Shown here: piece by piece, positions 25,555 through 37,849 of the stretch | Layout: the number at the start of each line of letters is the position of its first letter | Numbering within the stretch: position 1 is the stretch's first letter | DNA from: Castor canadensis | Lineage: Eukaryota > Chordata > Mammalia > Rodentia > Castoridae | Reading direction: 5' to 3' | Length of the DNA stretch: 64,000 nucleotides | Assembly: GCF_047511655.1 (NCBI RefSeq) | Contig: NC_133390.1 | Coordinates: forward strand, 123,050,083 to 123,114,082 | Notes under the pieces: generated by a model | The model's database searches: none | The model's input: the letters and a program-made list of their open reading frames with translations, nothing else | What the model was told of the DNA's origin: nothing | Translations under genes and position numbers: made by a program

Positions 25555-25878
25555 AAAGGCCTGTTTTAGTGGTTCACATCTGTAATCCCTGCTATTCAGG
25601 AGATTGGGAGGATTGTAGTTCCAGGCCAGCCAGAGCAAAAAAGTTAGGAAGAGCCTGTCTAAACAAAAAAGCAGGGTGTGGTGGTGCACACCTGTTATCC
25701 CAGCTACTAGGAAGGCAAAAGTAGAAGGATTGAGGTCCAGGCTGGCACCAAGCAAAATACGGAAAACCTGAAAAATAGCTAAAGTAAAAAGGGATGATGG
25801 AGTGGCTCGAGTAGTAGATCACCTGCGTGGCAAATGCAAGGCCCTGAGTTCAAACCCCAATTCCGGGGGGAGGGGATA
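25555..25878 (+). mobile_element. Composite SINE: two B1-like arms plus tRNA-like tail
   Basis: Arm 1 TGTAATCCCTGCTATTCAGG, arm 2 GCAGGGTGTGGTGGTGCAC, then the tRNA-like unit GAGTGGCTCGAGTAGTAG with box B GAGTTCAAACCCC and a terminal G-rich stretch. This is the most complete copy in the window. Confidence 0.88.
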
Positions 25879-26060
25879 AAGAATATAATCTCAACTACTT
25901 AAGCGGCGGAGGCAAGAGGATTGCAAGTATTAAGGGCAACCTGACAAAATTACTAAGAACCTATCTCAAAACTAAAGTACAAATAAAAGGATTGGGAGGG
26001 GGGAATAGTCCAAGGTCCTGGATTCAATACCCAGTACTGCCCCTCCACAAATAAATCAAT
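25879..26060 (+). mobile_element. Degenerate second composite SINE
   Basis: AATCTCAACTACTTAAGCGG...ATTGCAAG, then GGTCCTGGATTCAATACCC. It adjoins the previous SINE directly. Confidence 0.65.
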
Positions 26061-26194
26061 GGATAAAAATGTATTAATACATTCTGAAGAAAAATGAAAG
26101 ATAACAAAGGCTAAAATGATCACAGATTCAAGACAATATCCAAATCATCACCAGCTGTCTGTTTGCATCTCACCTGTAGTATAAGGAACTAAAA

Positions 26195-26690
26195 ATGTCT
26201 ACAACTGTGTTTTCCATATAGTAGCCACTAGATACATGTAGCTCCTTAAATTTAATAAAAAACAATTAAAATGAAAAATCCAGTTATTCAATCATATTAG
26301 CTACATTTCAGGTACTCAGAAGCCACTTGTGGCTATACTACTGGAACATTTCCATCATCACAGGAAGTTTCAGGGACCAATAGCAATATAGTGCAAGCCA
26401 TATATATAATTTTAAATTCGTAGTAGTCACATTAAAGTGTGGAATTAATTTAAGAAGGTAAAATTAATTTCAACATTAAATTTTCTTTAACATGTCTAAA
26501 ATAACTTTTAAATAGGTAATTGCTATAACAACTAAATATTTTATATTCCTTTTTTCATCCTAAAAGTTTTCAAAATACAATGTATATATTACACTTAACA
26601 TACTGCAATTCAGGTGAGCCACCTCTCAGGTGCTCACTAACCACATGTGATGAGTGACTGCCACACTGTACAGTGCAGGTCTAAAAGATT
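26195..26690 (+). mobile_element. Two adjacent hAT-type MER fossils
   Basis: 26195-26395 has TAGTAGCCACTAGATACATG and GAAGCCACTTGTGGC with GGAACATTTCCATCATC. 26400-26690 ends in GTGCTCACTAACCACATGTG and ACTGTACAGTGCAGG. Both belong to the same old non-autonomous group as 9790-10010. Confidence 0.55.
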
Positions 26691-26883
26691 AACACAAAGT
26701 GACCTATTAAAGACACAACTGTTTAGTATTGAATTTCTTCATATGTCTGCAACACGTTATAAACACATTCAAGTTAGGAACTACGTTTTATATTAAACCA
26801 ACACTTGATTTAAAGAAATAGCCATCTTAGAGAATTGAAAATAAAAGCTATGTTTAATGCATCAGATAAAAAACAAAGATTTT

Positions 26884-27160
26884 CAGCCAGGCACAGTGGC
26901 TCACCTCTGTAATTGTAGCTACTCAGGAAGCAGAGATTTGTAGAGTTCTAGACCAGCCCAGGTAATAAGTCAGCTAGATTCTCATTTCAGAGAAAAAGCA
27001 GGGCATGGTGGTGTGCACCTGTCTTCCCAGCTACCCTTAAGTAGGAGAATTGGGGAGACACCTACCTGAAAAATAAAACCAAAAGGGCTGGGTGCATTGC
27101 TTATTGCCTAATAAGTACAAGGCCCTAGGTTCAAATCCCAGTGCTGCAAAGGTAGTAATT
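26884..27160 (+). mobile_element. Composite SINE (B1-like x2 plus tRNA-like tail)
   Basis: GCCAGGCACAGTGGCTCACC, GCAGGGCATGGTGGTGTGC, then GGGCTGGGTGCATTG...GGTTCAAATCCCAGTGCTGC. Confidence 0.85.
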
Positions 27161-28094
27161 TTTGTCTGTTCTGATCTTCTCTCTGGCATTATGTGAATCA
27201 AAAGATATTTCTAGATGGCAATGTGACTTAAAACTTTAACACTTTTCACTCATTTTAGTAGATGTCTTAGCACTATTTGACAATAGTGACCATTCCTTCC
27301 TTAATTCAAACTCTCCTCTCTCAAAATAGTCATCAGATGGGCACCATTTGTTTTATTTGGTTGTTATGTTTTAAAATCATATACAAAATAGTTTATAAAA
27401 ATGAAGGGATAGAAGCTTTAGAAATATTAATATTTTTATTACCCATTTTCTTTGTTTTAATATTTTATACTTGAACCATTTAATGTCCTTTGAATGCCAC
27501 TGCCTACCTACATGAACATAGACTGTATTTATTTTATAGATTTGATTTTAGATGGCAAAAACATCTTTAATAGGTTCCATTTTACCATTAATCCTGATTC
27601 TTCTTATACTTGAGTCCTTAAAATGCAATAATTTGCTAAAGTGACAGTAACTATCTTTTTCACCCCACAATTGAAAACATTTCATTTTTAGAATTATAAA
27701 TACTAGAAGTACTGTTTTCTCCTAGTTACCCTTGTTTATTATATTTTTTGACTTTTTGATCAAGTACATTTCAGCACACAGATATCATAAAAGATGGAAG
27801 GAATACTGCCTTTGTCCCTTTAGCATAATAGGATAGTACAGGTTTCATTATATAATATTGCATGAATGACTAAGGGATGAAAATGCCATATTTCCTTTTT
27901 GTCCTTAAAAATATATTATGGACTTACCAGTTCCTGATTTGGAGAAATTCATTTTAGGATACTGTCAGCTGAAGACTCATAGTCTATGGTTATGTGCTTA
28001 TATGATCAATTTTACCACCATCATTAAGGTCCAGAAGGACTGCTGTTGGTTTCTTTGCATTCTAATTCATCTAATAGATATGAGACATTTTGGT

Positions 28095-28625
28095 TAGTTT
28101 TGTTTTTTCCACCTTGGATGTTACTAGTTTTACATTCTACCATAACAAATTATGCAGACTCAGTAGCTTAAAACAGCACAAGTTTATTACATTGTAGTTC
28201 TGTACTTCCACAATCTAACATAGTTCTCTCTGAGCTGAAAATCAAGGTGCCGGCAGAGTTGTGTTCCTTTCTGGAAACTCTAGGGTACAGTCCATTTCTT
28301 TACCTTTTTTCATCTTCCAAAAGCTGTCTTCATTTCTTGGTTGGTGTTCCCCTTCTTCTTCCTTCAAGCCAGCAAGATAGCATATCTCTCTGCTGCCATC
28401 ATACTTCTTTTTTTTTTCTCTTCTGCCTCTCTCTTTCATTTTCAGGAAACTGTGATTACTTTGGGCCATCCCAGATAATTTAGAATGATCTCCCTATTTT
28501 AAGGTCAGCTGATTCTCAGTCTTAATGCTATCTACAACCTTAGTTCCCCTCTGTCATATAACCTAACATTCACAACTTCCAGGGAATATGACTTGGGCAT
28601 CTTTGGGAGCTATTATCCTGCCTTA
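28095..28625 (+). mobile_element. MaLR (MLT1-type) LTR fossil
   Basis: CATAACAAATTATGCAGACT, GTAGCTTAAAACAGCACAAG, GCTGAAAATCAAGGTGCCGG, TGCTGCCATC, GGGAATATGACTTGGG and GAGCTATTATCCTGCC. The ordering is typical of MLT1-like LTRs. Non-coding. Confidence 0.7.
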
Positions 28626-28892
28626 CCCTCAAATCTCATCTGTGTTTAGTTAGGAAATATCATTTTATTGTTATTTTAGTAATTTTTAGCATAGTTGGAA
28701 ATACCTGATGAGTCATTATAAAATAATTTTTAAGATGAAATAATAAACTCTTTCAAGATACAGGAAAATAAGATAAATAATTTCTATTTTGTATCATAGC
28801 TTTATACAAAGATCCAGTGAACCTATTTTATAATTGCAAGAATGAATGAGTTTTTATTAAATTACCATATGTTAGGATTATATTAAAATATG

Positions 28893-28985
28893 TTTTGACT
28901 GGGCTATGAAGGTCAGTGGTAGAGAACTTGCCATGACAAGGCCCTGTGTTCAGTCTCTAGCACCACAAAAAGAAAGAAGAAGAAA
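28893..28985 (+). mobile_element. ID-type SINE monomer
   Basis: GACTGGGCTATGAAGGTCAG, AAGGCCCTGTGTTCAGTCTC and TAGCACCACAAAAAG. Confidence 0.75.
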
Positions 28986-29519
28986 ACATGTCAATTTGTT
29001 TTGCGAAGGCCTCTGAGAAAAGAAAAGTCACAGAAATAATCCTGGCAATAGTTAGGATGAAATTTTAAAAGATAAAATGTATTTTGTGGATCTAATTATA
29101 TACTGAGGGCCTGAGGGCCACACACTTTGTTTTCTTGACTTCTGTGATGTCACATCACATCACAGGTACATCAGTACCCTAGACCCTTGGCATTCCTGAA
29201 TGGTTGCCCAGGGCCTCTCCTCAGTATTCTTTAATAACTCACTCCTGTGAAAACAGTATCTTCAGACTTGCTTTAGAATCCTATCACTAACTTCCTTCTT
29301 GACAACTCCATCTGGGAGTTATCATTCCCTAAATTCATCATCATCTTTATTCTGTCCTCCTCCACTGGCTCCCACCACAATAGAATAGAGTGTATACTGT
29401 TCATTTTTTGGTATGTGTATGTGATGTGTTTACATTTGATTTTTTTTCTGATGTCTATTAAGTCATCAGACTTTGCCATCATGTACCCAACAAGAAATGT
29501 AGACATTATCTGGGACTGT

Positions 29520-29847
29520 ATTTGTTACCCTCGTTATCTGTTATGTACCTAGTGCTGTTAGTTCTCTTAAGTTTTGGTTGTATTTATACATTTCTGCCCA
29601 CTTTTGCTCCTCTGCCTTTTTATCCTTCCATCTCTTGCTTGAATTACCAAATTTCTTACTTAACAAATTTTCTTATATCTAGTCCTGTTTTCCCTCCTCC
29701 TCTTCAGCTTTTTGCAGAAGCAAATATGATTATGCTCTTCCCTTTTAAAAACCCTTCTGAGGATTTATTGTTCTTATAACAAAGCCTAAGCATTTTAACA
29801 CTTAACTCCAGGTTATACTTAGTTACATGCCTTTTCTTTACCTTACA

Positions 29848-29919
<72 letters not shown>

Positions 29920-30315
29920 AAACTAATAACAAAAGTTACAGCAATTCAGAATTATCCTTTGTAATATGTCCTATCCGTCCATCACCAGACCTTCTCCTGT
30001 GCTTCTTCCTTTGCCCAGCATGCTCTTCCTTCTGTTTACTGAACATGGTAGATCTTAGCTTAAAAGTACTCCACATGGGAAACCCTTCTTGAAAATGTTT
30101 GGGGTTCCATTCTGTGATTCACTCCTTCCCTCCTATCCTTCTCTCCCCTTAAGTTATTGGCACTTTTTAATTACTGGTCTGCCTCAGGGACTTATATTAA
30201 CTCCCACAGAGCAGGAATCCTCTCTATCTTGTTAAACCTAAAAACCCCAAAACCTCTCACAGTGCTAAGCACATAGTAAATACTTTGAAAATATTTATTG
30301 AATGAATAAATGATA
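29520..30315 (+). mobile_element. L2 LINE fragment containing a CT/CA microsatellite
   Basis: L2-style text (AAGCCTAAGCATTTTAACAC, TTGCCCAGCATGCTCTTCC, GAGCAGGAATCC, GCTAAGCACATAGTAAATAC) ending AATATTTATTGAATGAATAAATGA, the L2 3' terminus. Confidence 0.65.
29847..29919 (+). repeat. (CT)n(CA)n compound microsatellite
   Basis: About 53 bp of CT repeat with one TTC interruption, followed by about 20 bp of AC repeat. Confidence 0.97.
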
Positions 30316-33300
30316 TTTTATAAGTCTCTGGATCAGTACTGAAGGAGTATGTGAAAATTAGATATTTCAATTTTATTGAATCAGCTTATACATATAAAAC
30401 AACTCATTGGACAGTGCCTAGTACCCAGTAAACACTATTAGTTATTGTTGCATTGTGAATATGGGCATATAGGTGATTTTTTTCACTTTGGAAATTAAAG
30501 AAAAAGCTAATACAGTATTTAAAAATGAATCTTCTTATATGTTAAGGTAACAACATGATTTGACAGTTTCCCATCAACAGTATTACAGATTTGCCTTTAG
30601 GCACCAAGAATTTTTAAGACTGTGAGTACAGTGAAGAAGCCACTATTCCAAAGTGTATTTTTGGAAAAGATCATTGCTTTTCCATTTGAAATATTGGTTT
30701 TTTTGAATTCTTGGGAAATTATCCATAGAATTCTTCTTTTCCCCTTTGGTTAGAATGTTTGCTGAAAAAGACTCATTGAAATACTTTTTAAATTGCATTT
30801 GCCTTAATTTACTAATTTGTCATCCAGTCTGTGTTTATTTATAATATGGCTTTTCATAAAGATTAGATGGGATTTTTCCAAAATCACTAACACACAGGTT
30901 GAAAATAGATCTATAGTTTTATTACTAACTCTTATTAACTAATTTATATAAATTCAGAATGTTTTAAAGTTCTCATGAACCTGATGAAATTCTTTTTATG
31001 CTGTTGGTTATACAGAAAAACGTGCTTTATTTGCCTTGGTTTCCTTCAGTTCAGTGAGCAGTCATTACAAAGAAAAGGACAAAGTACTGTCTTACTGTCT
31101 TGGCTTTGGCTCAGTCCTTTGTCCTTACACCTAAAACTGGAGGGTATGCTTATGTTGTCTTCCTAGCTTTTTATTACAGCTTTCTGAGGGGATAATGATG
31201 ACTGAAATTCATACTGCATTTAGGCATTATCTACAGGGGCCTGGCAATAGAATATTGGGTACAGAAGTCTTCACATAAAAAGTAGATTTTTCTTGAGGAA
31301 CTTTAGTTTTAGATTTTCATTTACATTATAAATTTAGAGTTGCAGACATCTTTGTCTGAAGGGAAATCTTACGTAAGTCAGCATCTAGAGCCTCCCAAAT
31401 TGTACTGTTTTCAGTCCTGTGTTTTTAAAACTTCCTATAATTCAGTAGCTGATCAGAAGATATTTTATACATTATGTTTAATGTATGTTTCTGTTTTTTA
31501 TCCTTATCTACTTCTATATAAAGAAATAGTTTTGTGCTTAAGATTTTCATTTGTAGAGTTGATGTGATACGTTAAGAATTTGGTTGATTTTTAAAATGTA
31601 TACTACTGTATTTTTTTAATAAGCAAGATCACCTAAATATTTTTTATTTCAATTAAAGTCCTCAAAGGTGAAAGCCACTAAGATAATGATGCAGTTATGG
31701 AAATATTACATATTGCTTATATATTAAAATTCTAAATTATATTAGTATCTAAATATATCTACTATTTGTAATGCAAGGGAAAAAACCCAAGGATTTTTTT
31801 AATCAATTTACTGGTTAAGGAAATAAAACTACTGGAAATTAACAAATAAGTGCTATTTAAAGGTGAAATTTTCGTGAAAAAATAATTTATGAAAATTTAT
31901 ACAGTGGTTACACTCAGAGACATGAAACAATGGGGATATTTATTTGAGTTCTTAAAACTCAATGAGGATATTTATTTGAGATATTTATTTGAATTCTCAG
32001 TAAATGTTTTAGTTTTAACTGGGTAACTGTTATTTCCAAAATAATACCTTGCATGAAGCTCAGTAAGAGCAAAGAAAAAATGTAAAAGATCAAGTATGTG
32101 ATATTTCTAGCTCCAGTTATAGTTGTTGCCCCATAAGTATTTATCCTTGGCTTGATTAAGGATGCTTATAGTTATTTGGTGTTATTTAAATAAAGTATAC
32201 CCTAAAGTTCCATAAATGATTTTTAAAAAATCTTTATAGTTTCTCATTTGTATTACTGTTTCTACATGGAGTCTCCCAGAAAGTTTTTCATATCACATAG
32301 ACTACTTGTACTTGGAAATTATATAGACTTTTACTTAAGTACAGTAGGAATGATTATTTTGTCCATTATCTTAGACTGAAGTTTTCATTTTTCTTACATT
32401 TTCTTGAGGTAAATGTTTTAATATCCAAAGAATATTTTTACCAATAGTTTATTATATAATATTAAAGTAGTTTCTTTGAGAGAAATGGAGAATGTTCAAA
32501 AGAAAAGATGGAATTTTATGTTCTTGATATTTTAAAGAAAAAAGATTTTGAGTGCACGCTTAGTTAATTTTTGGAATAACTTAACAGTCTCTCCACTGTT
32601 GATGATGTTTCTTTGCACTACCTTAAGATATGTCTTATAGAATGACATTTTCATAATCCTAATGGTAATTAAAATTAAATTATTGTTAAAATCAGGTATA
32701 CAACTCTTTACATTTAACATAAAATTAAAATAGAAGCAATTTTAAGGTTGTTTTAGATATCATTTTGGAATCAGTTGGCATTATTAGCAGTATCACTATT
32801 ACTTGAACATTCACTAAGGTAAAATGAAAGAAAAATAAAATCTTGTTGCTAAATAAATGACAAAAACCTTGTAAACTGCTTGAGGCTTTAAGACAGTAAT
32901 AATAATTACTCCTGAAGCGATTTGGGTTAAGCATGAAAATGTATAGGCTGTCCGTTTAATGGAATCAGAATATATAAATGCTATTTTCCATCACTTTCCT
33001 TCTAAAGATATTTTAATTGTTTTAGAGAAAACAAATCTTAAAACAATGCAATGCCTAAGCATTCTATGTTGAGTCTCTTAAGTCAGTAAATTCATGATGT
33101 GGTGTTTTCCAAAAAAGAACTGGGGATTGGTCAACTAGCATATATTTTCATTAGGCAAAATTTATGATGCCAGTAATCTTTCTACTAGACATTATCTGAG
33201 TGAAATAGTTTAGTGGAGGTACAATGTGGTAGTAGTAACAGTAAGGTGGTGCAGGGGAGTCCAGTTTATTGTTCATTACTACCATTGAATGTGGCAGGTC

Positions 33301-33939
33301 TCATAAAGAATCCTTTAGCCAGTTTAGTCAATTCCAGATTAACTTTTTATACACATTACCTTTGAGGATTGCCCATGTCTTAACTTTTATTTGAGATCTT
33401 AAACTTGACATCTTAAGATGGTACTGTAAGTGTGAAAGTTAATATGTAAGTATAAATAGGTATTCTAGAGTTGAAGTTAATGTTTTTTTTGATAGCCATG
33501 TGGCTTCTCCTTAGTGTTTCTGTTTTGAGTTGTAGTATGTCTTTTGTCAAAAGACACGAAAGAATCTTCCTTAGTTTGATTTGGCCCATGTGTCCAGCTC
33601 ATTTGCACAAAGGACAGGAGCATTTGTAGTTGGAACGGAGAAGGTACTTGATGAGGTTCAGTTTTAACAATTAAGCTGAGTTGGGAAGGAATATAAATAG
33701 TGGGAGTGCTGAGACTTGCACACAGAAGCTAAAGGGAGTTTATCCCATGGAACTCTGAAGGGGTATTACAAATCACTCATAATTCCATGTGATCATGCAC
33801 TTTAAATTATTTGAAATAATATCTTTTTTTGCATCCTTTGTCTTTGTTCCTATTCTACTTGTCCTTCTCAGCATATAGTCCCATTGCTACAGTGGATACG
33901 GATATCTATACTGTAGGGCTCTTGTTATGGCAAAGCCCC

Positions 33940-34390
33940 CCTAATGAATTTTTTATTCTTTTGGGGAGAGGTACTAGGCATTGAACCCACAGCTTCACGC
34001 TTACTACACAAGTACTCTACTGCTTGAGCCATGCTCCCAACCATTTTGTTTTTATTTTGTTTTTGAGAGAGGGTCTTGGAAACTTTTCCTGTGTTGGCCT
34101 TGAACTTGCAATCCCTTGCCTCCACCTCCTGAATAGCTGAGATTACAGGTGCGTACTACCTTTTTGTTTTTTTTTTTTCGAATGGACTGGGTTTGAAGTG
34201 ATGGCTTTGTACTTGCAAAGTAGGCACTCTACCATGTGAACCACACCTCTAGTCCATTGTGCTCTGGTTATTTTGGAGATGGGGTCTCTTGAACTATTTG
34301 CTTGGACTGGCCTCAAACCACAGTCCTCTTGATCTCAGCCTCCCAAGTAGCTGGGATAATAGGTGTGAGCCACTAGCACCAGCTCTGACT
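33940..34390 (-). mobile_element. Two adjacent SINEs, both reverse
   Basis: 33940-34160: AGGCATTGAACCCACAG...CTTGAGCCATGCTCCC, then a B1-like arm to GATTACAGGTGCG. 34160-34390: T-run, GGACTGGGTTTGAAGTG, ACTGGCCTCAAACCACAG, GTGAGCCACTAGCACC. Confidence 0.88.
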
Positions 34391-35495
34391 GGTTTTTTGT
34401 TTTCTGACTAATTTTTATATATTAAACATATCTCAGTCACTTTTGGTTGGTGTGGCTTAAGGATATTTTTATTACATATTGTAAGTATGTAGCTTCATGG
34501 AGATTCCTGAAGTTACTGCATGCTTTAAGCTAATTAAAATAATTTTTATTCCTCAATAATTAGAAAGATAATACATAGCTCAAGAAAGAGGAGAATCTTG
34601 ATAATTTTGAATTAAAAGAGCTATAAAAGACATTGAGGAGATATTGTTTTGCCTACAGAGTCTTTGTGAGGCTAATGTCATGTTTTATCATCTGAGATAG
34701 AAATGGTAGATTTGTTGACAGAATAGAGGTGGCAGATCCTGGAACCAGAGCAGTCATTGTTAAAAAGGAGGGCCCAGAATAGTGAGGAAGATAGCTGCAA
34801 AAGGTGGAAAGCAAAGTGTGGTGTCCTGAGGAAAAGATAAAAGAGAACTCAATCTGACCTAAGGCAAACACAAGACAGAGTGGCAAGTGGTCTAGAATAT
34901 GGTACCAGGCTTTTCTGGGTCAGTGGTACTGAAAAGGCAAATACGGAGCTAGTACAATTTAAAAGGTAAGCTACTGGAATGGAAATTTGGCAGAATACCA
35001 TTTGAAATTTCCACCACATGTAGAGCTTACTTGGGAACTAAAAAGAAAACAGTCCTGTAAAGTTATGGCACCATTGCTTGGGCTTTCTAAAACAGGCTGG
35101 AGTCAGGTGGAGTCCTCCATCTCTGCCTTATTCTGAGATGACACCCTGAGATTGGCAGCAGAAACAATTTTGACTATTCTTATTTCCCTTAGAATACACT
35201 CTTCCCCTACTAGAAATGCTACTTGGTCTCTATATTATGTTTATCTCCAGAAAGCCTGCTTTCCTTTTGTATCAGAAGTCCTCTCTCCCTCCTCTCAAAT
35301 CTTGTTTATTACTACAGAGTGAATGATACCCATCTTTATTCTGCCTTTTTCTACCATTTGTGTCTTTAGTTGACAAAATGTCCTGTATGCAAAGCACTAT
35401 GTATGTAGTGGATGGTAAGTGAATGTTTTAGAGCTATTAAACATTATATTGATATAATTACAGGTTATTTTTCCTTTCAAATTTTTTTATTTCAG

Positions 35496-35586
35496 ATTTT
35501 ACCAAATGTTGCAAGGAGTCTGGAATCCTTATGGTAGTAAAATGCCGGAAAGAAAATTCTGCATTGAAAGAATGTCTCACTGCTTA
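35496..35586 (+). CDS. CMC1: CMC1 coding exon (exon 3 of 4): twin CX9C core
   Basis: CMC1 is a small soluble protein of the mitochondrial intermembrane space. It belongs to the CHCH (twin CX9C) family and helps stabilise newly made COX1 during cytochrome c oxidase assembly. The 91-bp exon follows a TTTCAG acceptor and ends before GTAAGT. It starts at codon position 2 and ends with the first two bases of a Tyr codon. It translates to the CMC1 segment FTKCCKESGILMVVKCRKEN and on to ECLTA. It holds the last cysteine of the first CX9C (TKC) and the complete second one (C-RKENSALKE-C). The gene's first two exons are left of the window. The Tyr codon is completed by the exon at 43574, leaving frame intact. 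Confidence 0.97.
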
Positions 35587-35618
35587 GTAAGTTAGTTACC
35601 TCAGTGTTTGAGCGTTTG

Positions 35619-35654
35619 TTCTCCTTCCCTCCCTCCCTCCTTCCCTCCCTTTCC
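35619..35654. repeat. (CCCT)n pyrimidine tract; G-rich on the minus strand
   Basis: CCTTCCCTCCCTCCCTCC followed by TTCCCTCCC. The complementary strand has at least four GGG runs within about 30 nt, which could form a G-quadruplex. It lies about 35 bp after the CMC1 exon 3 donor. Confidence 0.9.
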
Positions 35655-35779
35655 TATGTTAACTGACTCATTATCTATAATATATTCTGCACCTTCCCTA
35701 ACACCAGATTCTCATGTTGTTGGCTGCATCTAAAGTTTTAATATGTTGAAGAATATTCTAAAAGAAAAACACACATATT

Positions 35780-35985
35780 TGGCTGGTTGCCAGTGGCTCC
35801 CAGCTGTAATCCTAGCTGCTCAGGAGGCAGAGATCAGGAGGATCATGGTGGTTCGAAGCCAGCCCAAACAAGTAGTTCAGGAGACCCCATCTTGAAAATA
35901 CCCATCACAAAAGGACTGGCAGAGTGGCTCAAAGTGAAGGCCCTGAGTTCTAAGCCCCAGTACCGCAAAAAACAAACAAACCAAC
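35780..35985 (+). mobile_element. Composite SINE
   Basis: GGCTGGTTGCCAGTGGCTCC, CAGGAGGCAGAGATCAGGAG, then the tRNA-like unit GACTGGCAGAGTGGCTCAAA...CCCCAGTACCGCAAAAAAC. Confidence 0.88.
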
Positions 35986-36432
35986 TCCCACAATTTGTAA
36001 AAAGTTTTTTTTCAAATTATGTTTGTTGACATTATATTTGTTTAAAAATAGGAAGTCAGCAAACAAAAATGTATGATTTTTCATGTGATTTGTCAAATCC
36101 CTTTTCATGAACAGGTTGATTTACGGAATATAGTAAAGACTAATTTTTTTTTTAATGGAAAGAGACTGAATTAGCTTATCTCTAAGAACTTTTCCAATCT
36201 TGTGATTTGTTGGGTTGTTTAACTCCTAGAAAAGTTGCAGCAAATCATATGAAAGATGTAAAAGCAGATTTAGATTTTTGAACTTAATTTTTAAAATAAG
36301 ATTTTAGTATTGTGTTCGCTAATATTTTGTTGTAATTCCTTAAATTCTTACGTGAAAGTGTACAGAAGTCTTTGATTGTAGGTGTTTTCTGTTTTATCTC
36401 TCTACATTTTATTATCCACATTACTGACAGAT

Positions 36433-36535
36433 AGTATTGCAGAATATCTATCAAGTATTGATAGTAGTGTGATCTTAATTTTTTATTGCAGAATATCAAG
36501 TATTATTAATTGATAGTTGTGTGTGTCTTAATTTT
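36433..36535 (+). repeat. Imperfect tandem duplication, period about 49 bp
   Basis: ATTGCAGAATATC...AAGTATT...GATAGT...GTG...CTTAATTTT occurs at about 36436 and again at about 36485 with small indels. Non-coding. Confidence 0.7.
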
Positions 36536-37387
36536 AGCCATTCCTCATTTCCTTTTATGTTTTATACTCTGCTTCTTTGTGAAAGAAAGTCTTAGGAGAC
36601 TGAATAAAAAAGTAATGATTGTCTGAATCTCATATTTTTAAAAATAACAAATTATGTGTGCATAAACTTACAGATTTTAAGAATGTTGGAGTTAGAAGGA
36701 ATGTTAGAGATAATCCAAACTTATTCATAGATGAAGAAACACACTGAATATTTTCAGTATTAACATACTTTTTTTCCCCCTCTCAATATCAACAGCAACT
36801 CTTGATTTAAGGACAGCAGCTGTACCAGGCTCTTTACTGTAAAGGAGTGAATTCATTCTATGATATACTGTTCTTCCCTAGTGTACTTAAGAGAAGATTG
36901 TTTTTTGTTCTCAAACATTTCATTTAAAGAACATAAAAACTTTATAAAATGCAAGAAACCATAGTTTTAAAGAAACCGGAAATGAACAAAGCTCAGGAGG
37001 TATTCTAAATTATATTCTTTCAGTAAAAGGGGATTAATGAGACTTAGCATGCATTTGCTCACATAGGGTCAGGTGAAAAATACCAAATCAAGCAGCTTTG
37101 GCCTGAGAACTGAGTCATACAGAAAGCAAAAGAGTGTGGGAAGGTCTCAGAGAAAAGGTGCCTGCTGAACAGACCAGTCACCCTGAGACTGCTGGGTTCA
37201 CTATGTAGGATTGAAATATATTACAGACACATTTTGTCATGTCCCTAAATGTAAAATATTTAAAATCATCTCTTAAGTAAGCACAAAGCTACGTATCATA
37301 AGTAATGAAGACAACCCAAAGTCCAAGCTCATCCCATAGACACTGCACTCCAAAATCAATTCCTGTTCTTACACATAAATAACTGAT

Positions 37388-37512
37388 GTCATTCCCAGCA
37401 CTTAGGAGGCTGAGGCAGTAGGATCTCAAGTTTGAGACCAGTCTGGGGCACATGGCAAATTTTAAACAAGTATGAGCCACACAGGAACACCTTCTCTCAA
37501 AACAAAAATAGA
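37388..37512 (+). mobile_element. B1-like SINE monomer
   Basis: ATTCCCAGCACTTAGGAGGC, TGAGGCAGTAGGATCTCAAG, GAGACCAGTCTGGGGCACAT, A-rich end. Confidence 0.8.
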
Positions 37513-37624
37513 ACTGATGTCATGAGGCTGGCCAGCCTTGAATTGCAGTCTTCCAGGTGAAGCTTATGAAACTGCTGTGAGTCTATGAAATTCAAAACCC
37601 TCTTAAAAGGTTAAACTTTCTCAA

Positions 37625-37745
37625 TGCTTTACTTTTTATTTTTTGTTTATTTATTTCTTGAAACAGGGTCTTGCTATGTAACCCAGACAAGCTTTGAAAC
37701 CGAATCCTGAGATTATAGGCCCATGCCACCATGCCCAACTCTGCT
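37625..37745 (-). mobile_element. B1-like SINE monomer, reverse
   Basis: T-rich start, GAAACAGGGTCTTGCTATG, GATTATAGGCCCATGCCACC, ATGCCCAAC. Confidence 0.8.
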
Positions 37746-37849
37746 AGAGCTTTATAATGTCACATATAATGCCATACATATAATGCCAAATTACATATAA
37801 ATTGAAGAATCAAGACAAAATAATAATATACAGGCAGTAAATGTCATCA

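Larger units (their letters stand above)
1..35495 (+). other. CMC1: CMC1 intron (partial), upstream of the penultimate coding exon
   Basis: The stretch before the exon at 35496 holds no host coding exon I can recognise. It should be the intron between CMC1 exons 2 and 3, because exons 1-2 (N-terminal residues and the first cysteine of the first CX9C) are absent here and must lie to the left. Outside the repeats listed separately it is AT-rich unique sequence with only short chance ORFs. Inferred from the homology of the downstream exons. Confidence 0.8.

Noticed and set aside
25800..25860. Possible tRNA gene (box A and box B present)
   Set aside because: It is the tRNA-like tail of a SINE; no cloverleaf with a proper anticodon arm was seen.
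29125..29170. TGTGATG/CATCACA palindrome with a CRE-like TGATGTCA
   Set aside because: Short arms inside simple CATCA repeats; no nearby promoter.
31930..31995. Repeated GGATATTTATTTGA words
   Set aside because: Short AT-rich near-repeats of irregular spacing; no array structure.
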